Assembly (NCBI RefSeq): GCF_013618625.1
Contig: NZ_JABRWO010000009.1
Coordinates: 62,001 to 126,000 of the forward strand
Source: Bremerella alba
Lineage (GTDB): Bacteria > Planctomycetota > Planctomycetia > Pirellulales > Pirellulaceae
Length of the DNA stretch: 64,000 nt
Direction of reading: 5' to 3'
Made by a program: the position numbers and the translations under genes. The notes below the pieces were generated by a model, which was not told the origin of the DNA, searched no databases, and saw nothing but the letters and a program-made list of their open reading frames with translations. Below, one piece after another: positions 9,001 through 17,598 of the stretch; the stretch's first letter is position 1, and the number at the start of each line of letters is the position of its first letter.

Positions 9001-9549
9001 GAGGTAGCCACCGATCGAGGCAACTTCCGCGACACCATCGACCGACTGCAACGCATACTTCAGGAAGAAATCTTGCTTGGAACGTAGCTCGGCCAGGTCC
9101 ATTTTAGGCGGACCTTCCAGCACGTAGTAGTAGATTTGCCCTAATGCGGTCGCGTCCGGGCCGAGGCTGGGAGTCACTCCTTCGGGTAACTGATTGCCAA
9201 TGGCGGTAAGCTGTTCGGCGACACGAGATCGAGCCCAGTAAAAATCGACGCTATCGTCGAAGGTTACTTGGACAAAGCTAAAGCCAAACATGCTTTTTCC
9301 GCGGACACTTTTCGATCCTGGCACGGCTTGAAGCCCGATCGATAGCGGATAGGTAATTTGGTCTTCGATGTCCTTGGGGGACCGGCCTGGCCATTCGGTT
9401 AGAACAATGACCTGGTTCTCGCCAACATTGGGAATCGCATCCAAGGGGACCTTGTAGGTGCAGTACCAACCGAAGGCGGCCAGGGACACCGCGGTCAGCA
9501 AAACGAGTAGTCGTTCTTTCAGGCAGAATTGAAGGAAACGTTGGATCAT
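6040..9549 (-). CDS. CusA-like RND heavy-metal efflux pump
   Basis: A full-length 1169-residue RND pump, longer than the usual 1040-1070 because of an insertion after TM6 (region APRLTWRSMTAAIG to SREQLRPMEDN, which adds hydrophobic stretches) and an acidic C-terminal tail. The N-terminal signature GRSPKDIEDQITYPLS and the TM4 motif AIGTMVDMGIIVLEN lack the DFG of CzcA-type zinc/cobalt pumps, so it groups with monovalent Cu+/Ag+ pumps of the CusA kind. The porter domain and the second TM bundle (ALAGLAADDGIVMASYI) are complete. The ATG overlaps the stop of the adaptor gene by four bases (ATGA at 9546-9549), showing translational coupling. It would work with the adaptor at 9546-11477 and probably the TolC-like protein encoded divergently at 12465. 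Confidence 0.95.
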   Translation of the reverse strand: MIQRFLQFCLKERLLVLLTAVSLAAFGWYCTYKVPLDAIPNVGENQVIVLTEWPGRSPKDIEDQITYPLSIGLQAVPGSKSVRGKSMFGFSFVQVTFDDSVDFYWARSRVAEQLTAIGNQLPEGVTPSLGPDATALGQIYYYVLEGPPKMDLAELRSKQDFFLKYALQSVDGVAEVASIGGYLKQYQVEVNPDQLRFHDIPLNLVIDAVKASNIDVGAKTVETSGMEFIVRGRGFIGAGKTEPETIEQIENTVVQTRDGIPVRVRDLAQVQVGPSFRRGAIDLNGRETVGGVVVMRYGENPREVIQRIKSKIASLESELGGIKILGIYDRTQLINETVATLTDALSHEILITIAVVVLFLLNVRSSLIIAITLPMAVLMSFAAMKWFHVDANIMSLAGIAIAIGTMVDMGIIVLENIYDALAEWEAKGAPGGPPQRLRVIQQSASEVIPAVLTAVSTTIVSFLPVFFLTGRDYKLFAPLAWTKTFALAASLIVAVTVVPVLARIFLHNAPRLTWRSMTAAIGLAGISMLLGQLLWGEHLAELLGVPSTLATVGLGLVGAAIGWWMSREQLRPMEDNPASQFVRFLYAGRLRMALHHKGIMLLFPLVIFILGLGAWIGLPTVLRPFEKLVSLVGADLNEVPGYVDAKHTFQGLKSDDWIALDEGSWFYMPSLYPAAGFNQVMEILQSQDVLIKEIPEVAHVMGKIGRVESALDPAPAAMIETYVMLKPHDQWRKGITERDIWDQINEAATLPGVTPASPLQPIEGRIVMLQSGIKASMAVRVYGDSLEGLSEASVAVAEELKKHRLVNAGTVNPDIVMGKPYYEFEVDREEAARYGMTTMMVNQIVAAGLGGLDVTTTVEGRERYPIQVRFNREVRENMGELPRTPIVTQSHDVVPLERLAKVSTTWGPGMINSEDSRLVAHVMFTPSGVAGDLETVDSVMDSLRVARESGTLVFPDGNFELQAVGSFQNQIEANYRLMWIIPAVFLINLLLHYLHFRNLPISLVVFSGIPVACAGGMIALAVMNIELNTAVWVGFIALAGLAADDGIVMASYIHDRLKRRTITNVEDLREEIYQAGLKRIRPCVMTTVTTIAALIPILLSTGRGADVAKAMALPVFGGMLIEPFTTFVVPTIYCWYLELKLKAGLSDSLLEMSLDEEESEEMASHATAA

Positions 9550-11477
9550 CGGACGACCTCCACGGGCTGGATCACAGGGGTCGCAATCGATGGAGTTGTT
9601 GGCCCATCACTTTCAACAGGAACGGCTACCGTCTTAGGTGGTAGTTCAGGAACAAGTGGAATCTCTTGAATGGGGCCGATCGGGGGCAAGTCAGGTGTGT
9701 TCTCTGGTTGAGGCCCACTATCTTTATTGTCGAGGACTGCAAGATACTTCTCAGGCTCTTTCATCAGTGAACCGCGACATCCCTCGCAGCATAGGAACAC
9801 CGTGCGGCCGTTTACTTCTGCCTTAGGGGGAGTGCCCATCGAGCCCAAGGCCATCTCGGTAACCGGGCAAATCTGCTGGGCAGTGGCTAACGGTTTGTCT
9901 TCAAGAGGCAACTTCTCGAGAGCAGCCAGCATCTCAGGTGACTCTTCATCGACTTTGGGAGCGACATACTTATCCGGGTTGATCAGGGAAGGGTTCCCTG
10001 CAAGCTGCATCTGAGAATCGATCAAGAAGTTGCCTTTGATGGCTACCTTCTCGCCAGGGTTGATCCCGTCATGGATCGCAATTTGGCCTCCACTTTGATG
10101 ACCTAAGACGACTCGCCGAATCTCAAATCGCCCTGGCTCTGTTTCCACATAGGCGACGCTATTCTTGCCAGCCATCAAGACCGCACTTCGAGGCACGGAT
10201 ACGGATTGGGTTTGCTCTTGCGGCTGGTCAGCAAATCCAAATTGGGTTGCATGGACGAGGTCGAGATTGCTGATGGGGCACTTGCCAGGCTGGTCGAAGA
10301 TTTGATTCGGAAACCGTGGGCTTATCCACTTGTTGGCTAACTGCTGATCGTATCTGCGCAACTGTGGACCGGCTGCTGCGGGAATGCGAAGAAAAGCTGT
10401 CGCGAAATCGCCAACTTTGAGAAGACCTTCTACATTCGGCAGAGCGACACGAACGCCGATGGTCCGCGTGCGTTCGTCGACGTTCGGATCAATAAATGCA
10501 ACTCTGCCCGTGAACTTCTTTCCTGGATGTGATTGAACCTCGGCTTCGACCTTCTCACCGTATCCGATGCAGGCAGCGTCTTCGGGAAAGAGTTCGAGCA
10601 TAAGCCATACCGTGGAAAGGTCCGCCAGTTGGTAGATCGGATCGCTGGTCTTCACATACTGACCTTCGACCGCCATTTTTTGGATCACGGTCCCACTCAT
10701 GGGTGAATTGAGATGAAGGCGACTATCCGCTTTGCCTTGGGATTCCAGTTCAATGATCTGTGCCTCAGTCATCCCTCGTTCCAACAACTGCTGCCTTGCG
10801 TTCTGGAGCAGGTTGCGGTTCGCCTGAGCGACACTTGGGAGCACGCCAGGAGATGCATGATCGACGGACTTTTGGGCCAAAAGGTACTCAACCTGTGCCG
10901 AGTAAAGATCTGGGGAATACAACATTGCCAGAGGCTCGCCTTTCTTCACGAAAACCCCGGTAAAGTCTGCATAGAGGTGGTCGAGTCTTCCCCCAACATA
11001 TGCCGTAATGGTCTTGAGTGAAGCTTCGTCGTACTGCAGCTTGCCGACAGCACGTACCTTCCTCACCATGGGCTCTAAAGTGGCTTCCGCTGTCTGGATG
11101 TTGGCGATTCTACGAGCTGCCGAACCAATCTGAATCGACTGAGAATCGCCGTTAGAACCACCTGAGGACGCGACTACGAGTTCCATCGCACAAACCGGGC
11201 AACGACCAGGTTGAGATGATGGGGGCGTGCACATCATCGGGCAAATATATTCAGCGTTTGACGCTGCTACCGCAGAGCCAGGACCTCCATGTCCACCTCC
11301 GCTAGACAGCAGTCCTAGTTTTTGCATGGCACCTAGACCCGCGAATAGCAATGTGCCGCATACAAGAAACACCAGCGGCTTAAGGACAAACCCTAGCCAC
11401 CACCAACGTTCCGGCACCGCTTGAGCTTGCGTGGGCCTGGTGTCCGAATGATCGACCTGCTCGGGGGTATCGCTCAT
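9546..11477 (-). CDS. CusB-like adaptor with C-terminal YHS-like fusion
   Basis: Periplasmic adaptor of the pump at 6040-9549. I choose the ATG at 11475-11477 (MSDTPEQVDHS); an upstream ATG at 11600 would add 41 unlikely residues. After the N-terminal membrane anchor comes a heavy-metal-binding domain (YICPMM ... RCPVCAMEL), the HlyD-type core, and a second metal-binding domain that has lost most of its cysteines (KWISPRFPNQ ... CPISNLDL). Beyond the adaptor core the protein carries an additional YHS-like domain (QQICPVTEMALGSMGTP ... FLCCEGC) followed by a proline-rich tail. The homologue at 1111-3150 has a DUF3347-like end instead. It is coupled by ATGA to the pump and preceded by the Cys-rich gene at 11684. 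Confidence 0.9.
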   Translation of the reverse strand: MSDTPEQVDHSDTRPTQAQAVPERWWWLGFVLKPLVFLVCGTLLFAGLGAMQKLGLLSSGGGHGGPGSAVAASNAEYICPMMCTPPSSQPGRCPVCAMELVVASSGGSNGDSQSIQIGSAARRIANIQTAEATLEPMVRKVRAVGKLQYDEASLKTITAYVGGRLDHLYADFTGVFVKKGEPLAMLYSPDLYSAQVEYLLAQKSVDHASPGVLPSVAQANRNLLQNARQQLLERGMTEAQIIELESQGKADSRLHLNSPMSGTVIQKMAVEGQYVKTSDPIYQLADLSTVWLMLELFPEDAACIGYGEKVEAEVQSHPGKKFTGRVAFIDPNVDERTRTIGVRVALPNVEGLLKVGDFATAFLRIPAAAGPQLRRYDQQLANKWISPRFPNQIFDQPGKCPISNLDLVHATQFGFADQPQEQTQSVSVPRSAVLMAGKNSVAYVETEPGRFEIRRVVLGHQSGGQIAIHDGINPGEKVAIKGNFLIDSQMQLAGNPSLINPDKYVAPKVDEESPEMLAALEKLPLEDKPLATAQQICPVTEMALGSMGTPPKAEVNGRTVFLCCEGCRGSLMKEPEKYLAVLDNKDSGPQPENTPDLPPIGPIQEIPLVPELPPKTVAVPVESDGPTTPSIATPVIQPVEVVR

Positions 11478-11683
11478 CAGAATGGACCTGTAAATGAAGG
11501 ACATACGCACCAATAGCGCAGCACGCCATATGTGCCAACACGCTATGGAAGCAATGAAACATGTTTTAGAGCGAGAATGCAGCCTGCTTTGAAATGTCAA
11601 AGAATGACGTTTAACGCAAACTCACCCTGAACGTTGAAAGAAACATATGCTTTGCTTGGTAAAGAAGCTTCGCCAGATGCTTT

Positions 11684-12175
11684 TCAGAGTGTAAAGCGAC
11701 AGAGAGTCGAGCAGCGATCGACAGAAACAGCTTGAATTGCAGCCAGTTGAAGCCGCAGTCCCTGAAGGGGAAATTTGATTTGGGTAACAGTGTCAATTGG
11801 GTTAACGGTGAAGGCCCAGCTTACGATGTCTGCCCGTGCGTCAGAGTCACGTGTTGGTATAGCCGGACTTTCCACCGGAGTCGCATGACCGCAGGGGCAA
11901 GCGATTCCACACGAGCACTCTACCGCGTTTGTATTGCTCGCATGACAACAGTTTCCATGCGTCTTAGAAGCGGAACCTTGGCAACAGCAGGTCTTTCCTT
12001 GCCGTTGTTCCAGGCAGCACTGACATCCATTGGATTCGCCACATCCCAAAGTCGTTGCTGCCATGCACGCCTGACCGCCAGCAAAGATACTTTGCAGTGG
12101 AAGAATAAGGATCAAAGTCCAGATCCCAACTCGGCCAGCAATGTCAGCGGCAAAAGGCACTTTGGAATTCACCAT
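11684..12175 (-). CDS. Exported Cys-rich small protein, unknown family
   Basis: A 163-residue protein with an N-terminal signal or membrane segment (GIWTLILILPLQSIFAGG) and 16 cysteines by my count, in clusters such as CQCCLEQ, TCCCQGS, NCCHA and CSCGIACPCGH. The clustering resembles that of the protein at 3700-4167 (CLTQCCCHG, GCSCH), which leads the neighbouring RND operon. The C-terminal third is poor in Cys until a final CSTLC. It stands upstream of the adaptor gene at 9546-11477 on the same strand and divergent from the TolC gene at 12465. No catalytic motif is seen. Periplasmic soft-metal binding is inferred from composition and position. No strong SD precedes the ATG at 12173-12175. 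Confidence 0.68.
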   Translation of the reverse strand: MVNSKVPFAADIAGRVGIWTLILILPLQSIFAGGQACMAATTLGCGESNGCQCCLEQRQGKTCCCQGSASKTHGNCCHASNTNAVECSCGIACPCGHATPVESPAIPTRDSDARADIVSWAFTVNPIDTVTQIKFPLQGLRLQLAAIQAVSVDRCSTLCRFTL

Positions 12176-12464
12176 TCGTTCAGGTTGGTGTTACGAGGCT
12201 TCGACATCTCGTACCCAATATCTTGAAAGCCGGCAAAGTCTTCTTAACCGGAATACTTTCGCATCATCCCGATCGACGATGGGGACGTCAAGACTGAATC
12301 CTCGCCCAAGTTTGGCAAATATCGCGTAACCTGTTGGATCGTTGGAATTTGTTATGAGGATTGTAGCTGCGTTGACGATAAGAACATTGGACCGTGCCAA
12401 TTAAACATCAACCCTCCCGGTTTCACTTCAACCGGCAATTGTTCTCTGTTCTTGAGTAATACGT

Positions 12465-13880
12465 ATGTTGGCACAGCGTTTGGCACTTTGTGGTCTCCCT
12501 GCAACTGCACTCTTCTTTGTGGGGTGTGTCTCCCCCGACGCTCCTCTGGCTGCTCCACCATTTCAAGAAGCCGTCTCACAGGTAACGCCTCAGGACCCTT
12601 ATGAGTTGGTTGCCACGACGATTCAACCAGTAGACTTCCAGGAAGAGCTGAGTGATCTGCCATCGATTCCTGGTACGCCCTCCACAAGCTTGACGCTCTT
12701 GCAACTGGAACAGACTGCCTTACAGCAGAATCCGCGTCTACTCAAGCTTTCGCAGGATTACCAAGCTGCACTCGCCAAGTCTCAGTACGCCGATAAGTTG
12801 CCTGATCCGCGGTTTGGTGCGAATGTTTTCGGCAATGCTATCGAGACCGCTGCCGGATCACAACGAGCCAACATGACCTTCAGCCAGGCAATCCCATGGC
12901 TGAGTCGTTTGAATGCGGACCAGCAGCGAGTCATCTTCGAGGCGTATGCCATTCACTCGGAGCTTGAAGCCGAACGACTGCGAGTTGTGGCCCAGATTAG
13001 AACCGGGTGGTACCGCTTATACGTAGTCGATCGACAGATTGAGATCGCCAAGGCGAATCAGGAACTACTCGAGTCGCTGATTCAACTTGCGAACGCACGG
13101 ATCGCAACCGGGGCCGCTTCTCAAGGGGATGTCTTGCTAGGTACCGTCGAGTTATCGCAGCTTGAAGAGCGATTGTTGATGTATCGTCGTCAGCGTCAGG
13201 GCATCGAGGTCGAGATAAACCGCTTGGTTGCACGACGACCCGATGAACCGATTTCCGGACAGCATCAGTTGGATGTCTCGTTGCCTCGGCAGAGCATCCA
13301 AGAGATCTCCCTGCTGGCCCAGGGAAATCAGCCTGAATTGGAAGCGGCAAGACTCCGCACTCAGGCAACTCGCTGGGGCATTGAAGTAGCCCGATTAATG
13401 CGACGGCCAGAGTTTATGATCTCAGCCAGCTATTTTCCCACCGACGATAACCGACCACCGAGCACGATCGTCGATGTTGGACAAGATCCGTGGGCGCTAG
13501 GGGCGCAAATGAGCATTCCGATCTGGCACCAGAAGTACGATGCCATGGAGAACGAAGCGAAGTGGAAGCATCAAGCAGCCCATGCATCCGTGGAAGAGCT
13601 TTCCGATCGCTACGATGCGCTAGTCGTCGATCTTTACGCCGAAGCGAACCGAGCCCAAGAAACTGCGAACCTGTATCAGACAACGATCTTACCGCAAGCA
13701 CGCCAAACGTTGGCTGCCGATCAGGAAGCATACTCCAATGGAAGCGTCGATTTCGATCGCGTTATCCGCGACTATCGCAATCTGTTAACTCTTGAGCTAG
13801 GGCTTCACCAGGCCAAAGGCGACCTGGCAATCGCGATCGCTAAGTTGCAGCAGGTCGCAGGTAACGATCTCACTCCGTAA
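12465..13880 (+). CDS. TolC-family outer-membrane efflux lipoprotein
   Basis: A 471-residue outer-membrane factor. A signal peptide with lipobox (ALFFVGC) is followed by the two OEP repeats of long alpha-hairpins (LLQLEQTALQQNPRLLKLSQDY ... and LAQGNQPELEAARLRTQATRWGIEVARL ...). It would form the trimeric exit duct for an RND complex. It is transcribed away from the Cys-rich / adaptor / pump operon (12175-5543) from a 289-base intergenic region, so it is the likely partner of that CusA-like pump. It ends 44 bases before the convergent oxidase gene at 13925. There is no outer-membrane gene in the minus-strand operon itself, which supports this pairing. Confidence 0.92.
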   Translation: MLAQRLALCGLPATALFFVGCVSPDAPLAAPPFQEAVSQVTPQDPYELVATTIQPVDFQEELSDLPSIPGTPSTSLTLLQLEQTALQQNPRLLKLSQDYQAALAKSQYADKLPDPRFGANVFGNAIETAAGSQRANMTFSQAIPWLSRLNADQQRVIFEAYAIHSELEAERLRVVAQIRTGWYRLYVVDRQIEIAKANQELLESLIQLANARIATGAASQGDVLLGTVELSQLEERLLMYRRQRQGIEVEINRLVARRPDEPISGQHQLDVSLPRQSIQEISLLAQGNQPELEAARLRTQATRWGIEVARLMRRPEFMISASYFPTDDNRPPSTIVDVGQDPWALGAQMSIPIWHQKYDAMENEAKWKHQAAHASVEELSDRYDALVVDLYAEANRAQETANLYQTTILPQARQTLAADQEAYSNGSVDFDRVIRDYRNLLTLELGLHQAKGDLAIAIAKLQQVAGNDLTP

Positions 13881-13924
13881 TCTTTAGTGCGAAGTGATCT
13901 GGCTTGACCACGATGGGACTTAGC

Positions 13925-15424
13925 TTAATGCCCCATCTTCATCATGGGTGCTTTTTGATAAGTCCCCGGGGTACCGAATCGTTGGACGATCTCTTCAAAG
14001 ATTGCCCCCTTGGGTACGTCATCGGTTTCCATGACCTGTTGGTAAAGATCGTCCGGTAGGACACGCAGCAAGGTCATGAGGCCGTGAACCGACTTGGGCC
14101 AAGTGGCACGCATGCCTTGGACTTCGCGACGTGACCAGATGGCCTTCATGAACTTCTCGGACATCTGCATTCCCTGCATCCCTTGCGGGTAGCCTGGGGT
14201 GGCGAAGCCCTCGGAATGCTTCATGTCGACCGGAGGGCGTTGGTCCAGATTTGTCATGTAGGCATCCACGTTTGCGCCTTCACGAATCCGCGGCCCGACT
14301 TGTTCGACCATGTGATTCATCATGTGATGGACCATATGACAGTGGAACATCCAGTCGCCGGGATTGTTGGCAATGAACTCAAATTCGGCGGCTTGTGCGA
14401 CTCCGACGAGTTCCGTGTTGCGAGGAATCCAAGCCGATTTAGGCGTTCGTGCCCCTTCTCGGCCGGTCAGCCAAAACGTATGTCCGTGCAAGTGGATCGG
14501 GTGATGCTGCATCGGTGAAAAGTCAAGCAGACGGATACGTACCCGCTCGCCATGCTTGACGACCAGCGGCGTCGTGAAGGGACCACTACGACCGTTGATC
14601 GTGTGCCAACTCCAGTCCATTGCCCACGAGTTGCTGATGGTCTGATTGGCCTTGATGTGGAAGTTCTGGAAGATCAAACCAAAGTCACGATCGACCGGAG
14701 GATCGAACACCTTTTTGGGATGAACGATGAACCAGCCCACCATGCCGAATGCTTCCTGCATAGCGACATGGGAGTGGTAGAAGAATGTCCCTGCCTCGTG
14801 AATATCGAACTCGTAGACATAGCTCTTGCCAGGCATGATGGGGTTCTGTGTCAACGTCATCGAGCCATCTTGCTGGACGGGCAGTTCAAAGCCGTGCCAG
14901 TGTACCGTTGTTGGCTCAGGCAGTTCGTTATGGACGATGATCCGAACGCGGTCTCCCTGGGTTACCTCGATCGTCGGGCCAGGCATCGAACCGTTGTAGC
15001 CCCACACATCCATTTCATAGCCCGGCAGGAACTCACGGCGAACATTTTGGGCGACCAACTCGAACTGCTTGGCTCCATCTTTCATGACGTAGGGAAGCTT
15101 TTCCAGGTCCGGGGCGACAAACGGAGCCGGTCCTTCCTCAGTTGACCGGAACCCAGGAACCAGCTTGCCGAGATAATAGTCGCTGTCAGGATCATTGCCG
15201 CGGCTTGGCTTGAAGCGTGAGAAGCCATCGTACTGATCACGGACGGTTCCTTCCTTTGTGTTACTAGCTGCAGGAGGCGTCGCGATGGGACCGGCTTGAG
15301 GTACGGCTGCCTCTTCAGGATCCACCTGTTCCTGCGCGGAAAGTGTCTTCCCGGCGGCCAACGAGGCGGCAGCCAGCATGCCAGACTTGATGAAGTGTCG
15401 ACGGGGTGAGGTCTCGCGTTCCAT
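13925..15424 (-). CDS. Tat-exported multicopper oxidase
   Basis: A 499-residue multicopper oxidase of the laccase/CueO/CopA kind. A twin-arginine signal (SPRRHFIKSGML, residues 6-17) sends the folded protein to the periplasm. All copper motifs are present: HWHG at 175-178, HSH at 217-219, HPIHLHGH at 308-315 and HCHMVHHM at 361-368. The last provides the T1 His-Cys-His cluster, and the Met-rich surroundings (HHMMNHM, MQGMQM) suit Cu(I) oxidation. It probably converts toxic Cu(I) to Cu(II) in the periplasm. It follows the TolC gene 15452-16873 by 27 bases in the same direction. The C-terminal 120 residues after the last motif are longer than in a minimal oxidase and are Met/Gln-rich. Confidence 0.93.
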   Translation of the reverse strand: MERETSPRRHFIKSGMLAAASLAAGKTLSAQEQVDPEEAAVPQAGPIATPPAASNTKEGTVRDQYDGFSRFKPSRGNDPDSDYYLGKLVPGFRSTEEGPAPFVAPDLEKLPYVMKDGAKQFELVAQNVRREFLPGYEMDVWGYNGSMPGPTIEVTQGDRVRIIVHNELPEPTTVHWHGFELPVQQDGSMTLTQNPIMPGKSYVYEFDIHEAGTFFYHSHVAMQEAFGMVGWFIVHPKKVFDPPVDRDFGLIFQNFHIKANQTISNSWAMDWSWHTINGRSGPFTTPLVVKHGERVRIRLLDFSPMQHHPIHLHGHTFWLTGREGARTPKSAWIPRNTELVGVAQAAEFEFIANNPGDWMFHCHMVHHMMNHMVEQVGPRIREGANVDAYMTNLDQRPPVDMKHSEGFATPGYPQGMQGMQMSEKFMKAIWSRREVQGMRATWPKSVHGLMTLLRVLPDDLYQQVMETDDVPKGAIFEEIVQRFGTPGTYQKAPMMKMGH

Positions 15425-15451
15425 GATCGAACGATTCCTGAAAGATGTGGG

Positions 15452-16873
15452 TTAGCGAGGATTCGGGGTCGCATCCAAGTGGCCAGGCGGTATTGCCCCG
15501 GGGGCGGGATTCAAGCCGCCGTGCAGGAGGAAACCGTTGATCAAAACTTCACTGGTACGACGGGCGAGTAGCTGGTCGGTATACTCGATTCGGCGAAGTG
15601 TGTAGTCTCGATAGGAATGCAGCACATGGGGCCAGGCGAGGCGATCTTCTTTGTAGCTTTGCAACGATGTAGCATACGCTTGCTTGAGCTGAGGTAAAAT
15701 CATTTCCTCGTAGGTCAGCACATGCTGGGCGGCACTCAGGTACGTCTCGTACTGCATGGCCAGACGCATCTTGAGGTCCATTTCCGTCCGGCGTATTTCC
15801 TTCTGCTGCCGAATGTAATCGGCTTGAGCCTGACGATACGTTCCCTGATTACGATCATAGATGGGAAGTTCCATCCGAACGCTCAAAGCTCCGGTCGTGT
15901 CATTCGCCTCGAAGTTGCGTCCGACGCCACCCCCAACAATCACATCGGGTACCCATTCCACGCTCTCGCGATTGATCGTGATCTGGTCTTCCCGAAGTTT
16001 GGAATGCGCGGCGAGAATCTCAGGGCTTTGGCTCAGCACTCGCTGCGCGACGGTATCGTAGTCGATGAGATCGCTCGCAGCATGCAAATCGCCTGACAGG
16101 GGCAAGAAGGCGAGTTCCATACCCACGAGCGAACTTAGCTGGAGGAACTCTCGACGAATGCGGTTTTCGGCCTGAAGGACGGATAGCTGCTGTCGCCGCA
16201 ATTCCGAATTGGCTCGATGAAGATCGACTTGATTGGCCTGCCCGGCATTGAACATTTCCCGCGTAGTCGCCAAATCGTCTTCGGCCGTCTTTAGCAGTTC
16301 TTTTTGGAGGTCGAGAATCTGCTGAGCCGCGAGCGTTTGATAGTAGTGAATGCGAACGTCGTTGCAAACGCGAAACTGCTGGGCGACCGCCAGGTGCTCG
16401 GCAACCTTAGCCCGCTGAAGGTACTTGTCACGGCTTAACTGAAGTTTGCCGGCTGTCACGAATCGTTGTTCAAGTTCAGCACCCTGCCATTCGCCGGCGG
16501 TGCCTTCGACACCGATGTTCTCGGCGATGTAAGCGATCATGGGATTGGGGTAGAGGCCAGCTTGTTGCGCTTTGGCCAATTGTCCTGTGATCTGATACTG
16601 GGCCTGCAATATTGTCGGATTGCTACGAGCCGCGAGTTCCAGCATTCCATTGAGCGTATGAACCTCTGCGGCGTTGCTTTGGCCGATGGCCAAGCCATCC
16701 CAACGTGTGCCTGGGGCCGCGGTGTCGAGCCCGATATCGTTGGGTTCGGTCAATAGTTGCTCGATCTTCTGTTTGGCTGTCGGGGCAAGTTCCTGTCCCG
16801 ATGCTGAGGATGCCAGCAGGCAGATCGCCGTAGCCACTTGAGCGAGCGTTTTTAGAAATAAGTTACCATCCAT
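15452..16873 (-). CDS. TolC-family outer-membrane efflux protein
   Basis: An outer-membrane factor of about 473 residues. I start at the ATG at 16871-16873 (MDGNLFLKTLAQ), which has an AGGCGGA sequence six bases upstream; a TTG seven codons earlier is the alternative. A cleavable signal peptide (ATAICLLASSASGQ) precedes two OEP repeats with long coiled-coil helices (NGMLELAARSNPTILQAQYQ ..., DTVAQRVLSQSPEILAAH ...). Unlike the proteins at 12465 and 30393 it has no lipobox. It is the first gene of a two-gene operon with the multicopper oxidase, a pairing also seen in copper-resistance clusters where the oxidase and an export channel work together. It could serve any of the pumps nearby. Confidence 0.9.
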   Translation of the reverse strand: MDGNLFLKTLAQVATAICLLASSASGQELAPTAKQKIEQLLTEPNDIGLDTAAPGTRWDGLAIGQSNAAEVHTLNGMLELAARSNPTILQAQYQITGQLAKAQQAGLYPNPMIAYIAENIGVEGTAGEWQGAELEQRFVTAGKLQLSRDKYLQRAKVAEHLAVAQQFRVCNDVRIHYYQTLAAQQILDLQKELLKTAEDDLATTREMFNAGQANQVDLHRANSELRRQQLSVLQAENRIRREFLQLSSLVGMELAFLPLSGDLHAASDLIDYDTVAQRVLSQSPEILAAHSKLREDQITINRESVEWVPDVIVGGGVGRNFEANDTTGALSVRMELPIYDRNQGTYRQAQADYIRQQKEIRRTEMDLKMRLAMQYETYLSAAQHVLTYEEMILPQLKQAYATSLQSYKEDRLAWPHVLHSYRDYTLRRIEYTDQLLARRTSEVLINGFLLHGGLNPAPGAIPPGHLDATPNPR

Positions 16874-17186
16874 GATCGATCCGCCTGGTGGCAAATTGAA
16901 AATCTAACATAGCGAGTAATGATAGGTTCGACACGCGATGACGAAGATCGACAGTATCATCAAGAAAATGCCTCAATTGGCAGCAAGCGGTTGGCAAAGT
17001 TTAACGGGCACTGTGCGTATAGGGAGCGGCAGAACTGCAACGTTTTTCGGATTCTGGTAAGCTGCTACCACAAACTTGGCATATACTTATGTCCGTGAGA
17101 AAGCAGCCAAAGAGCGTAAGTCCCTGCTTCTCAAGAACCAAGTTTCTATGCTGCCTGCCGAAATAGGCAGTTTTCCTGACGGCTTG
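16874..17186. other. Intergenic region upstream of TolC gene and downstream of DUF3147 gene
   Basis: 313 bases with no supported gene. It must contain the promoter of the minus-strand TolC/oxidase operon. A short inverted repeat CTGCCT ... AGGCAG at about 17152-17171, followed by TTTT on the plus strand, is a weak terminator-like structure with no plus-strand gene to serve. A 40-codon plus-strand reading frame from 16938 is judged accidental. Confidence 0.5.
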
Positions 17187-17522
17187 CTAGCTGCCAGCTT
17201 TTGGCCCAAACGCGAACCAGATTCCGATCGCAGCCGATGCCAGGACGACTCCCAGGACGAATGCTCCCCAGAAGCCAAGGCCAAGTCTTTCTGAGAACGC
17301 CAGTGGCACGAAGAACGGTAAACCTAGTGGGACGAGGATCAGTGTTTCGCGGGCCAGTTTCGAGATCGTGGATAATTCGTGATCTTTCCACCAGACCGAC
17401 ACGAAGGCCACAATGCTGACGATTGGAAGTGTCAGCAGGAGTGCTCCGAGTCGGGGGAAGCGGTCGGCGATTTGTGAGACGACTGCGACGACTAAGCCAG
17501 CGATGATGGCGCGTAAGATCAT
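17187..17522 (-). CDS. DUF3147-family small membrane protein
   Basis: About 111 residues from the ATG at 17520-17522 (MILRAIIAGL). The protein is four hydrophobic helices separated by short loops (AIIAGLVVAVVSQIADRFPRLGALLLTLPIVSIVAFVSVWWKD ...), matching the length and pattern of the DUF3147 family. Its function is unknown. In many bacteria such genes sit near metal or envelope-stress loci. It is the last gene on the minus strand after the thioredoxin-like gene, but a terminator hairpin at 17554-17580 separates the two, so it may have its own promoter. The upstream in-frame extension to 17624 reads through that hairpin and is not used. Confidence 0.78.
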   Translation of the reverse strand: MILRAIIAGLVVAVVSQIADRFPRLGALLLTLPIVSIVAFVSVWWKDHELSTISKLARETLILVPLGLPFFVPLAFSERLGLGFWGAFVLGVVLASAAIGIWFAFGPKAGS

Positions 17523-17535
17523 GGGCAAGGCTTTT

Positions 17536-17580
17536 CTTATAAGCAAAAAGAAAGGCCCACAGCGGTGAGGGCTGTGGACC
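17536..17580 (-). terminator. Rho-independent terminator (minus strand)
   Basis: On the minus strand a 10-bp stem with one mismatch (17554-17563 with 17571-17580) and a 7-base loop is followed by a T-rich run (TTTCTTTTT). It lies just after the stop codon of the truncated reading frame at 17599-17742 and seems to be the original terminator of that lost gene. Confidence 0.8.
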
Positions 17581-17598
17581 TGTTTTCCTTTGTCAGAT

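Noticed and set aside
8386-9087. Plus-strand 233-codon frame
   Set aside because: Shadow of the RND pump gene on the other strand; translation has no protein-like features.
14552-15145. Plus-strand 197-codon frame
   Set aside because: Antisense to the multicopper oxidase, whose copper motifs prove the minus strand is coding.
16938-17060. 40-codon plus-strand frame in the TolC promoter region
   Set aside because: Too short, no SD, no similarity to known small proteins.
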